Below are positions 53,674 through 64,000 of a DNA stretch of 64,000 nucleotides, piece after piece. Within the stretch, counting starts at the first letter, position 1. Each line of letters opens with the position of its first letter. Under the pieces are notes generated by a model. That model made no database searches and was not told the origin of the DNA. It was given only the letters and a program-made list of their open reading frames with translations. Where the stretch lies: contig NC_077223.1 in NCBI RefSeq assembly GCF_024763615.1, forward strand, positions 3,782,001 through 3,846,000. The letters run 5' to 3'. Source of the DNA: Phlebotomus papatasi (taxonomy: Eukaryota > Arthropoda > Insecta > Diptera > Psychodidae). The translations under genes and the position numbers were made by a program.

Positions 53674-56600
53674 AGCCCTTATACAACTGATTTAAAATAA
53701 TTTGGCAAATTTCAGCAGAATTTAATTGAGGTTTTAGTAGAGAATTTGTATAATTTCGAAATTGAATATATGCTTCTATATTTTGGCACATAATGTTTTG
53801 TTCTCTTCCAAAGATTTCGTGGAATAATATGTAGTTATAATAGTAGATAAAGAGTTGACGTACACAAATGTTGGAAATTAACCTAGTAAATTGTAGAGAG
53901 CATTTCACTTGAATACCAAAGTATCTGTACTTGAAATATCTCGAAAATTCCACTTTAAGATTAAATATTTATGCAAGTATTTAATGCGAGACAGATTCTG
54001 TATCATTCTGTATCTTTATGTGCTCATTGTGACTGTGACAGCAAATCAGAGTTGGAGGTATTGTATTTGAAAATAGTGAGGATCAGAATGACAATTGATG
54101 GGTCAAAATGAAAATTTTCTAAGTGCGATGATGAAAATAATTTTCTCTTGGGATTGTTAGTAGCTGGAAAAATTTTACTTCTATTTTTTTGTGTATTTTC
54201 TTTTCTTCTCAGTAACATTTCTTAATATATTGTCTCAATAATAAAGATGTCACAATCTTTCACAATTTTTTTCTCTTCACACGTACTCCTATTTTGTCCC
54301 TCTGTGAGATATTTAGTAATAATTCTCAATGGAGTGGAAGGACAATCAGGAGACATTCAACTGAGCAGGTGAATTATGTGGAAGAAATGAAGATAATTTG
54401 TGGTAACATCCTCTTTTTTTTTCCCTTGACAATATTTCTATCACCCACACATGTTGCCATTATTATTTTCTGCGAGACAAACGTTCAACTTTACCAGACA
54501 TATTTGTTTGAACCTTCTTTCAGACATATAGAACTGAAAAAATAACCTCAATATGTCTAAAAACGTGACTATTCAAAGGATTCAAAGGTTTAATACACTT
54601 TGTTTTAATGATATATTTTGCAGGAATAAATTATTAAACTTCATGCATAAGAGTAACTTTATAAAGATGAATTTTAAGTAACGTCTCTTTTGAAATTTTT
54701 GACAAGATAAGGTTAAAAGCTTTTGAATTTTCAAAGTGTAATAATGGGATGGTGTAGTATCGTCCAAGCATATCACATAAATCCATTTTGGGCGTGGCTA
54801 CAAATGTCTTGCGCATAAAAATTTTGACCACGCCCCTAATAAGATTTCTTGAAGCTACCTTGACCTTCCAATGAGGAACGATTTCCACATAAAAGAAAGA
54901 CTGTTTAAAAAAACTTAAAATACTTTAATGATCTGATACTTCAGCGTTGAAACGGGACCCAGAAGCCCCGAAATACTTCTGGTTCATTGATGAATATAGT
55001 CCATTGCTGGTGGAACCATTGAAGCTTAATGGCACAGCACTTGTTAACTATGTCAGGTCCTATAGAAGTCAAGATAAATATGTTAATGTAACTGTTCTAA
55101 GTACATTTGCTTGTACTTGAACGTTGTTGTAACTTTCATTTAAATGTTATTACTGCACAGTATTGTTGGTGTTGTCAATTGCAATTGTATTTACTTTTTG
55201 GACACTATATATACATATTTTGATTGATTTTTCCCCCACGAAGAATCCATAAAAATCGTGAATAAAATGCTTGTTTTTCCCTCAGATCTCTCATGATAAT
55301 TTTAACGAATATTTTGTTGTGGAATATTTTACAATATTTTTTTACCATGAAAATGCAATATCTTTTATCACTCACACCATACACAAATTTATTGTTATTT
55401 TTATTTGTACAATTTAGCTGCTATGGACAACACAGAAAATGTTTATAATGTAGGACTATATAGAAAGCATGTGAATGTATGCTGCTGTGTAGCATTTGGA
55501 AATTGTTGGGTTTGAGTGAAGATATGAAAATTTAATTTCCGCACGAGAAGAAGACTTTTGCTCCATCACCCCTGCAAAAATTCGGTATTTGTTAGAATTT
55601 CATTGAATATTTTATTTCTTTGAATTCTCTTTTAATGCTTAAAAGTAGGGCTTTTATATTTGTGTCACTTTCTTTGATCAAATCCAGAAAATTGTAATTT
55701 AAAGCTATGAGAGATTATTTCATAAGTTAGGGCTTATTTCAATGGAAAATTAGGTAAGATTCTTTTTATTTGGATCATGTTTATAATTTATTAAAAGTGT
55801 AATATGTCTTTGACTCGAAAAAATAGGGTTTTAATGTTAAATCTATAATTCATGAGAGCAACACTATTATCTCCGCATAAAGGTTAAGTGGAAACTAGTG
55901 TTACCCGATGCAACTGATTCTAACTATTGCATTTTATCAGCGGATCTTTAAAAGAGAGTAATTTGAAAATATAAAGTTATTTACATGCGAAACTTGTACA
56001 AATTGGAGCACCAAGTATGAGTTTATCACAGAAATAATTGATAAACCAGAAATATGTAACAGAGTTGTGCCACAGAATTACTTGACTGACGATGACAAAA
56101 GCATTGAATATACCAAGGATTAATTAAAATGTTTGAATTGTTTTATATGGGATATATTGTGGTGACTGCAAGTAGCGCTTTAATTAAATTTATCCACTAT
56201 TAATTGATATACATTTCAGGATATTGTTATGTTAAGTTACGTGAATTAAATTTATGTGTGTGCAAATGACAAACACAGAAGGTTTTTACGTGGGAGACTT
56301 TAAAATCTGATGCTGACTGAAAGGTTTTATATTGTTTATTAATCGTATAATAAAATCTTAAATGAACGAACGATGAACGATATACAAGATGAAGTCTTTC
56401 TTCTTCAACATGGTTCAATTTATTGTATATTAAGTGGTTAATTTATTGTACATTATCTAAAATGCATTGTGGTCAACTTTTCAAGAAGTAAAGTTTCTTG
56501 AATGTTTAAAGAGTCCTTGTAATCGATATTCGCAGACAGTTTTCAAACTCAAAGCAAAAGGACTTATTTTGAAGATATTTTGGGATGATGATATAAATTA

Positions 56601-57246
56601 AATTAATATAATTTAGAGAACTTGTGAACTTTACGGACAATACACCTAAATTGAGTGTATTGATTTTTCATTGGTGTTTTGTATGTAAAGTACTTGAACT
56701 AACTTGAGATTTTGCTTTTGTGGGGTTGTATTGAGTTTTGCTGGTGGGAAAATAGGAGAACATTTCACATTTTACAAGATATCCTCTTACAATTATATTG
56801 GTTTTCCTCCCATTTGAACTTGAATACAATGTTCAGAACAATAACTTTGTGTTCAAATGAGAAACAATTCAGGATATTATTAACATACTGACTTAATGTC
56901 TGATACATTGTTTTTCAAATTTATTTTAAACAAAACCCCTATTGTGCAGTATCCCCCGAGAAATTCTGATATATACCAAGAGCACATTTTTTAATGGAAA
57001 AATAAGGGTATATAAAGTCTCATTGAAAATTTATTATAATATGGTTCAGAGAATGTGAAGTTCAATTGGTAATAAATATTTATTATTTCTTCGATGTGTA
57101 ATGGATTGATTTTTTATTGCTCGAATTCTGCTGAGAAAAATCTATTTATATAATTTCTAGATTTAAGTTGCGCTTGCTCTTTAATCCCTAAGTAATGCTT
57201 TGGCATAGAATTATTATGAATTTTAAGTTTTGTGAAAAATACACAC
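53674..57246. other. 3.5-kb intergenic, nothing recognised
   Basis: AT-rich sequence with no long frames, no paired inverted repeats found by eye and no transposase similarity. It could be intron or intergenic DNA. Confidence 0.4.
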
Positions 57247-57497
57247 CGGTATACACCTTTTAGATCAGGAAAACTTCATAAAATCAAAATTCTCATCTCT
57301 TTCTTTCTTAAAAGTTTTGTATATGATTGTCCTACTCTTTCGCACTCTTCTTATTCTTTTGAATATCACACCAAATTAAATTTAGTTTAATCCAAATTTG
57401 AGACCGAAAGAGTGGGATAGATTTATACAAACTTTATAAAAACGAAAGGGACACGAATTTGATTTCATGAAATTCGATCGATCTAAAAGGTGTGCTG
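57247..57497. mobile_element. 'ACACCTTTTAGATC' MITE, complete copy
   Basis: ATACACCTTTTAGATCAGG...CTTCATAAAATC is inverted as GATTTCATGAAATTCGATCGATCTAAAAGGTGTGC. A second internal pair (CTCTTTCGCAC / GACCGAAAGAG) is weaker. The left half matches 28995-29200. Confidence 0.65.
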
Positions 57498-57562
57498 GAG
57501 CTATTATGAACTGTTGGCGCTGAAAATAGGCCGAAAAATTGGATCCGAAAATATTTTCCATA

Positions 57563-57811
57563 GGGTAAAGTGATATAATTTAGAATTAGTGTTACAAGTT
57601 AGACAATTCGCTGGTACAAGTTGGACATGGCTTTTTTCTTGATAAATACAGTACGAAATTTGTTTTTAAGCACAAGGAACCAAATTATAATACTAAAGCA
57701 TTAAAAATATACAAATAAAAATGAAGTACTAAATTTATAAAGACAAAAAGCTCTGTCCAAATTGTACCATTGTCCAACTTGTACCACTGTCCAACTTGTA
57801 CCACTTTACCC
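57563..57811. mobile_element. MITE with GGGTAAAGTGRTACAAGTTGGACA termini
   Basis: TA then GGGTAAAGTGATATAATTTA and GGTACAAGTTGGACATGG at the left. At the right the motif GTCCAACTTGTACCACT occurs twice before TTACCC then TA. It sits directly beside the mariner remnant. Confidence 0.75.
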
Positions 57812-57879
57812 TACATTACAGCGTTTCCGTATCTTATTACAAATATATCTCCAGTAAGTATGCAAATTTTCTGTGTCAT

Positions 57880-58370
57880 TGGAGTGAATTCACGGACGTT
57901 TTTTCGGTCCTGAAAATTTCTGTCAAAGCGGAACTCCCTGTATACGGCAGGTGCGATAGACCCTTCGATCCAAGCTATCAAGCTTCTAGCGCGTCGTTAA
58001 TTGTTTCTGCGGCCTGGCGTTGTATTGCTGGAACAGAACACCCTTCCTATTGGTCAATTCTGAGCGCTTCTGATCGATCGTCTGATCCAATCTGGTCAGT
58101 TGTTGGCAATAGATATCTGTATTGTGCTTTTGGGCCATTTGGAAGCAGCTCATAGTGGATGATTCCCTTTCAATCCCACCAAATTCACTGCAACACATTT
58201 TTGGACATAAGTCCGGGCTTGGCGATCTTTTGGACCGGCTCATAACACTTGGACTACGATTTTTCTAACCGTTGTTCTTTTATAGACCCATTTTTCATTG
58301 TCAGTCACTATTCTTTTCAAAATTTCTCATCTCAGATATCAATTCGGTGCAAAAGGTTCTTTTGCGACAA
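57880..58370 (-). pseudogene. Mariner transposase remnant
   Basis: On the minus strand TDNEKWVYKRTTVRK, then DIYCQQLTRLDQTIDQKRSE and LTNRKGVLFQQYNARPQK follow mariner transposases (TGDEKW.Y, YC.QL.RL...KRPEL.NR.GV.F..DNARPH). The catalytic Asp in DNARPH reads Tyr here. A tail LGSKGLSHLPYTGSSAL is the decayed LGWEVLPHPPYSPDLAP segment. Stops and frameshifts are present. Confidence 0.85.
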
Positions 58371-59339
58371 TTCGTGTAGCAGCCCTACATAGCTTTACTG
58401 TGTTATATCACACTTGCATGTGAGAGTCAAAATGTGTAATTTATGTGTTTGTGTTTGAATCATTTTATATTCAAAATTTTATCTGTTTGTTGATAAAAAG
58501 GTAGACTTGTCCCGCAAAATTTGATATAAATTGATTTATAGCATTAATGCGAAAAATTAATGCGATTTTTTCTTTAATTTTTTAATGTGAAAAATATTTA
58601 TGATTTAGGTAAATTTAAATTTATTTTTGCAGGTCAAGTCCACTTCTTTATCAATAAATAGAAAAACCCCAAATATTAAGTCACTCTAAAACACAAATCA
58701 TATTTGAACGCTCATAAGCGACAATTAATGTGAATCACAATAAAATTTTAATGTGCAAGTGTAATAAAGCCGTTAGATATGCAAATGGTTCCCAAATGTA
58801 TCCTGGCTAATTTTAGTTTTCGAGTAATAGAGTATGTCCTGGGTAGGAATTCTCTAACTCTCTGAACGCTTCACATGATTCACTAGTAAAAGGTTCACGA
58901 GCTTCCCATCACGACTGCTAGAAAAGTTATTCTGTAACTTTGCATGAAGGGTAGAGGGGAAGTGTGTTGAAATTTTTCGTAAATTCAAGATCTTTATCAA
59001 TATTTGAACTAATAACTATGGAACACATCAGAATCGAGTGTTGCAAAGGATGCGTAGTGTTGGTTTTTGAGCTGAATAAGGAAAGACTTTTCACTGGCTT
59101 TACCGAATGATAACAGTCCTCCGACAGAGGTCCGGATGTGGACCTTCTTCCGGACCGAAAGCTCTGGGCAAGACAGAAAATTTGGTTTTCTTCTTGAGGT
59201 GAAATAAATTTCCACTGGCGATTACCGGAAGTGTCCCCACAGAATATCCATCACGCCAGCTCATTATCCAACAATATTATAGATTCCTTCAACCTTCTAC
59301 TTTACAATTCTGTACAGACATAAGAAAAAAATAACTTTA
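58371..59339. other. Intergenic, nothing firm
   Basis: No gene or paired repeat recognised. Confidence 0.35.
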
Positions 59340-59399
59340 GGTGGTCAGGAAAAATTATTTTCTTTATGGGACACCGGTGTTCCAATCGTCCTTAAAGGG
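59340..59399. mobile_element. piggyBac-like MITE, truncated copy
   Basis: GGACACCGGTGTTCC-like stretch, then ATCGTCCTTAAAGGG and TTAA, matches the right half of 28075-28220. The left half is missing. Confidence 0.6.
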
Positions 59400-60641
59400 T
59401 TAAGTATTTCATTTCAGAGATTTCAGCATATTTTATTCTCAATTTCAATTTTAATTTGACTACTTCTCCCCCGAAGTGTATTGTGTCAGAAGCTAACAAA
59501 GCTTTTGAGCTTCGTTAAGAGAATCTACCATATAATTTTATTATACATATGTTGAACTCTGTATGATAAATTTTTAGAAGATGAACTAATAAAAACGGTG
59601 ATTGAATTAATTTTAACTTGTACTCTATATGTTGAATATGTAGTGAGAGAAGAATAAAGGGAAAATCAATAGTTTCTGTAGGACGTAAATATATATGGGG
59701 GTGTCATATGAATAATATTGTAAGATGGTCTATTAAGGTATAATAAGAAGACTTATTAATTTTCTTTTATGTTGGTTATAAAAAGTGTGAAGATTGCAAT
59801 TTTCACAAAATACTCTGTTGAATTTCCATGGTGAGAAATACACCAGAGAGACATGCAGTATAACGAGTGAAAATTACCAATTTACCCCATTTTGTCTTTG
59901 ACCTAGATTGCAGGTAGACTTTTCCTTGAAGAAAAAGAGAGACACGTAAACAAGTTGGATGATTTTCGTTCTATGCTTTTTTTTCTCGCACTTGTCTTTT
60001 ATGGATAGAAAGAAAAACATCTGATGAGATGAATTTCTAAATAAAGCCAGTGAATTTAATGAGATGACAATTATATTGTGAGATTTGTTTTTCTTTTTTT
60101 TTCTTTTTTTTTTTTGAATGTGAAATTCTAAAGCATTTCCGTCATAATTTTCCTGATTTTTCTTTGAATTTTCATACCTTTCTGTTTTATTCTTAGAAAT
60201 TGGAGCGCTTTGAAACCCAACATTTTTTCCTCATTATAATGTGTTCTATGCTATTTTCTTTCAATCGTATATATTCCCATGAGCTTTAGAAATATGCTTT
60301 TGGAGGACGAAGTGAGGGATGTATGGGGATAAAGGATAATGAAGTACTTTTCATGGAAAGTATACAACATTTTTTCCATCTACTTGACTTGCTCATCTTA
60401 AAAATATAACTGATTTTTTTTGTGCACAACCTTCAGCCCTTTCAACCCCATTTAGCCTTTTAAATTGAGAAATAACCAAACTGTGTCGAGAAATTTGGTG
60501 TATCAGATTAAAATTGTTTGTAAATAATTTTTTTTTTTAAATGTTCATTATGAAATGTGTTGGGAAAATATAAAAAAAACGAACAAATATTGAAGTTTTC
60601 AACAAAGAGTTTCATAACTTTGATCAAGTTTCGATACTATA

Positions 60642-60854
60642 AGGTAAAGAGCCCTCAAGTCGACCGGTAGAGTTATTTATTCAATTTATTTATATTTGCA
60701 CTAATATTTGGTGTACGATCTAACAATAATAGGTGAATTATTTCATAAATAAATACGAATCAGTGACAATTTTATAGAAATTCACCATTAAAACATTCAA
60801 ATATTGACCACCGGTCGAGTCGAGGAACCGGTCAACTCGAGGGCACTTTACCTT
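60642..60854. mobile_element. MITE with AAGGTAAAGWGCCCTCRAGT termini
   Basis: TATAAGGTAAAGAGCCCTCA then AGTCGACCGGT at the left. The inverse ACCGGTCAACTCGAGGGCACTTTACCTTATA is at the right. A second CGACCGGT/ACCGGTCGA pair lies just inside. About 213 bp, non-coding. Confidence 0.85.
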
Positions 60855-60937
60855 ATACCTGTACTTGCGTTTTTGTTTAGAAGTACTATCATTTTTCTCT
60901 ACAGCATCCTTTTCTAGATGACAGAAATGCAGTGTAC

Positions 60938-60978
60938 AGAACTACCCCTGAGCTGTGGTACCCCAATTTCCTATACTT
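60938..60978. mobile_element. Family G-like right terminus, solo
   Basis: GGTACCCCAATTTCCTATA resembles the GGTACCCCAGTTTCCCC-TA end. No left partner was found. Confidence 0.35.
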
Positions 60979-61186
60979 TGACCCTCATTACTTCCAGTCC
61001 AAAGATCAAAGACCGTTAAAGAGTAAACTCTTCGTATCAAATTTCTGTTGAACTTGATCCCTATAGATAAAGTAAATTGTTTATTAGTTGACAAAGAGTC
61101 CAAAGTTGCTGAATGCTCAAATTCATGAGATAGAGTTTTCTGTGAATTATCTTTTCGCATGATTTTTGGGTACAGATTGCCTACCT

Positions 61187-61441
61187 ACTCTGAGAAAAAA
61201 AAGAGGGTGCGATTAACATTCTTTCCTCATAAATTTAGCACTTTTTAGGTGTAAAAATATATCAACATTTTTTAATGTTAATTTTACACCTTTTTAAGTG
61301 TAAAATTAACATGTAAAAGGGTAACTTTAACCCATAATACACCTAAAAAGGGTAATATTTACACAGATTTTGGATCAATACTGTAGGGTAAAATCAACAT
61401 TTCCGGAATGTTATTTTAACTTTTTCTTATTTCTCTCAGTG
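61187..61441. mobile_element. CACTGAGA MITE family, copy 2 (complete)
   Basis: CTCTGAGAAAAAAAAGAGGG at the left and TTATTTCTCTCAGTG at the right. The middle is a dense set of inverted TTACACCTTTTTA / TAAAAAGGTGTAA and GGTAATATTTACAC motifs shared with 44125-44310. Confidence 0.7.
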
Positions 61442-61814
61442 TATTAACTTGATTCACAAATTAGAAAATTATTCTGAAAAGGCTTTCAGGCATCGCAAAA
61501 ACTTTGGCTTCGAACACTTCATATTTTCCCCTTATTCTTCTATTTTTTTTTAGAAATAGGGTAAAAGTCAAATTCAAAACCATTTCCAGACGCTTTAACT
61601 TTGACAGAAAATTCAACACATTATGTTCATATTTTTTCTGAATAGAATTACATAAATTTGCTCCTTGACTCTTCTAGAATGTTACTGTTTAGTGAAAATT
61701 CTTTAGATATAATTTGAAAACTTCTTAAATACAAGGAAAATACGCGAGCATAAAATACTTCTATTGGAAACATATTAATCCAAATGGAGACAAGGAAAGT
61801 TTCTAATTGGAGAC

Positions 61815-62417
61815 AAACAGTGTAAGTGAAACCGCGAAAGGCTTCCAAAACCTTGTTGAGTTACTCCTGAGTGCAGGATTTGTTCTTATTCCTGGTCTTT
61901 TCATCTTTCCCATCTAAAACAAAAAGAAAATCTCTCAAAAAAATTATATTTCCGGGGTTTCCTATTGAAGCATTTGCAGACACTTCAGAAAAAACCCGTT
62001 TTGTTCAAGAAATAGGCAATTATTTCATTGGAAAACTTCACGTACCGTTTTCAATAAAGATTACCACTTAATTTAACTAAAATTAGCCAGAAATATTACA
62101 TAAATGTTAAACAAAACGAATAAACAACAGTCACCTCATTGTGTTTTTCATTGGAAAAAATGGTCGATCGATGAAAAATTCGATGGTGAAAAGGTACACT
62201 TTTAATTTTTCTGAGAAATTAACATATTAAAATTTGTGAATATGAATGGATTTTCACTTTATTTGGAGCAAAATTAACTAGATAATGAAACTGTGGTATA
62301 GAAAATATATAAATATAATAATTTAGTACTGTATTTATCGTGAAAACAATGACGTTTCCATTTGGAGTAGCGAAAAATTTCCATTTGGAGCAGGTTTTCA
62401 ATTAGCTTAATTTACTC
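61815..62417. mobile_element. Large dispersed repeat R, copy 2 (no insert)
   Basis: Aligns end to end with 46255-47054, without the 195-bp family G insertion. Minus-strand remnant TRNKNKSCTQE then stop then LNKVLEAF is the same helix-turn-helix-like segment. It ends ...AGCTTAATTTAC near 62417. Confidence 0.65.
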
Positions 62418-64000
62418 TACGCAATTACAAATAATAATTTTACATCGCTTAATGTAATGCTTTCACAAATTTTGAAATTTTTTGATTGGTGCATTCCAAC
62501 ATATTGTGTAAATGAATCTAGTATGGTGTTCTTAGTAATGTTTTTCAATTTTCTTTCCGACAAATGGATGAATTTACATCATGCTGTGCGGAAAATTCAT
62601 TCTTTTATCTCCAACCTGATGGTTATTTTGACCTATTTTGATAAAACTTTCTCCATCTATCTGTAGAAGTGAATTTATCTGAGATGAAAAATTGAATTTA
62701 GAACCCTTCTCAAGGTAGAAAATTAAATTTTCCTCTATCAATTAAATTTACTGATAGTTCATGGTGCTTTTTTTGCTTGTTTGGACGGAACTTGGTATAT
62801 TCAAAGATCGATATCCAGGAAAATATTCTTTTAGTATTTTTAATATCGAATGGAATTTTTAGTTCACTGTTTTTCATCCTTAGGGAGAAGGTAGAGCAAA
62901 AAAGTGAAAGATGGTATATAAAATGGGAAATATTGCAGAAATGTATCAAATGGTATATGACTTTGTGTCGACAAGTGCAGTCAATTGCGATAGTGATTGA
63001 AGCAAGTAACAAAGTTCAACCATTTCTTTTCAAATGCATTCTATAAAGGAGTAACTTGATGTATCAAGTGTATGAATTAGTGATTTTTATTTAATATTCC
63101 TCGAAAGTTTTTATGTATTTCTGTTATTGGGAAAGTTATGAGAATATATTGTTTTTTCCAGTTCAAACTTAAATTTAGGGAACATTTAAACATGGGTATT
63201 TTCGAAAACTATCTTTCGAAATAACAATTCCTCATTGAACTTTTTGGCCATTGTTTAATTTTCTATATATTTCGGCATAGAGAATGTCCTTTGTAAAAGC
63301 TCCTTCTTAATGATAGTATCGATTGTCGATTACGAGAAATTCATATGATAGCTGAAGTTTTAGTATTTGGTGGAGATATTTTATCGACAGCCATATTGTC
63401 TCTTCCATAGTACCAAAACTTATTTCATCTGTCGTATTTCGATTTAATGATACTATAAATTCGATAGCATTGTCAAGTTATTATTCCCCTCTTAAACTTG
63501 TGAAAATTATGCATTATGTGTTACAAAGATCCACCAAGAAACCCATCACAAATTCAGTTGAAGATTTTGACGTTTGTAGGAAGTACATTCAATACATGAA
63601 GTCTACACAGCTGGATTATTCTTATAGTTTTTTTTTTGTAGTTTGACATTGAGGATAAATAATTATTAATTCAAACTTGTAGCTCCCAAAGTTACTGCCA
63701 AAAGATCCTAGGGTAGGTTCAATTGGACACAGAAGATGAATTTTAATCTCAAGGTCTCATCTTTATAACTTCATTATTTTTAAAAATTTTAAATGTAACT
63801 ACTCGAACACAAAAAATCGATCTTTCGGAGCACAAAATTTCCCTTTTCGAAAGCTTCGGTTGTTTATGTTCGAATATTTTGACATCCAATCGATTTAAAA
63901 TGAATAGCTTTTGTTTTTTGAGTTTTCATTTCTTTCCTAATTCTTGATAATTTCGTTTTATAAGGACTTAGAAGATCCATAAAGTCGTATGAAATGTCAT
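62418..64000. other. Right-edge intergenic, nothing recognised
   Basis: AT-rich. Short frames on both strands at about 62700-63050 have no recognisable domain. No repeat shared with the rest of the window was noticed. Confidence 0.4.

Overview
The window looks like nuclear DNA from a dipteran insect. It is AT-rich, its genes are sparse and intron-containing, and its intergenic and intronic space is packed with small inverted-repeat transposons. The Rab6, FAM8A1-type and juvenile-hormone-acid-methyltransferase-like proteins all read as insect proteins. A nematoceran such as a phlebotomine sand fly is plausible, but this is inference from overall character only. No prokaryotic, organellar or viral gene set is present.

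Five protein-coding genes can be supported. (1) A three-exon secreted protein of unknown function lies at 1573-2757 (-). (2) A two-exon FAM8A1-like RDD-domain membrane protein of the ER-associated degradation machinery lies at 5790-6775 (-). (3) Rab6, a Golgi small GTPase, has five exons spread over 10.7 kb at 10966-21706 (+). (4) A single-exon SAM-dependent methyltransferase of the JHAMT type lies at 26494-27321 (-). (5) A large C2H2 zinc-finger protein with about 21 fingers lies at 31626-37555 (-); I assemble it from two long exons separated by a 3.2-kb intron. These genes do not form a pathway; they are ordinary neighbours on a chromosome. From 37.6 kb to the end I found no convincing coding gene, only repeats and a possible non-coding promoter or first-exon region near 41.2-41.7 kb.

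Most of the sequence is mobile-element debris. It includes remnants of Tc1/mariner-type transposases (about 55-300, 30183-30640 and 57880-58370), a non-LTR reverse transcriptase (34085-34510), a CCHC gag fragment (20330-20655), tRNA-derived SINEs (about 7.7, 33.7 and 43.0 kb), a hAT MITE with a perfect 8-bp target duplication (40496-40625), TTAA-flanked piggyBac-like MITEs (about 9.0-10.6, 12.6-13.1, 28.1 and 59.4 kb), and many TA-flanked pogo- or mariner-like MITE families. Several are nested. For three of them a paralogous copy in the same window preserves the empty insertion site, so the order of insertion can be read directly.

Non-transposon repeats are also notable. A ~150-bp tandem array whose every unit contains two different palindromes occupies 48.76-49.61 and 50.22-50.81 kb, split by later insertions. 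Degenerate minisatellites lie at 23.46-24.33, 34.89-36.52 and 45.95-46.22 kb. Long hairpins lie at 19.26-19.86 kb and at 30969-31136, the latter with perfect 68-bp arms. I see no single new biological system with clear functional evidence. The palindromic array, the perfect hairpin and the multi-family TA-GGG(G/T)-AA terminus theme are the best candidates for something undescribed.
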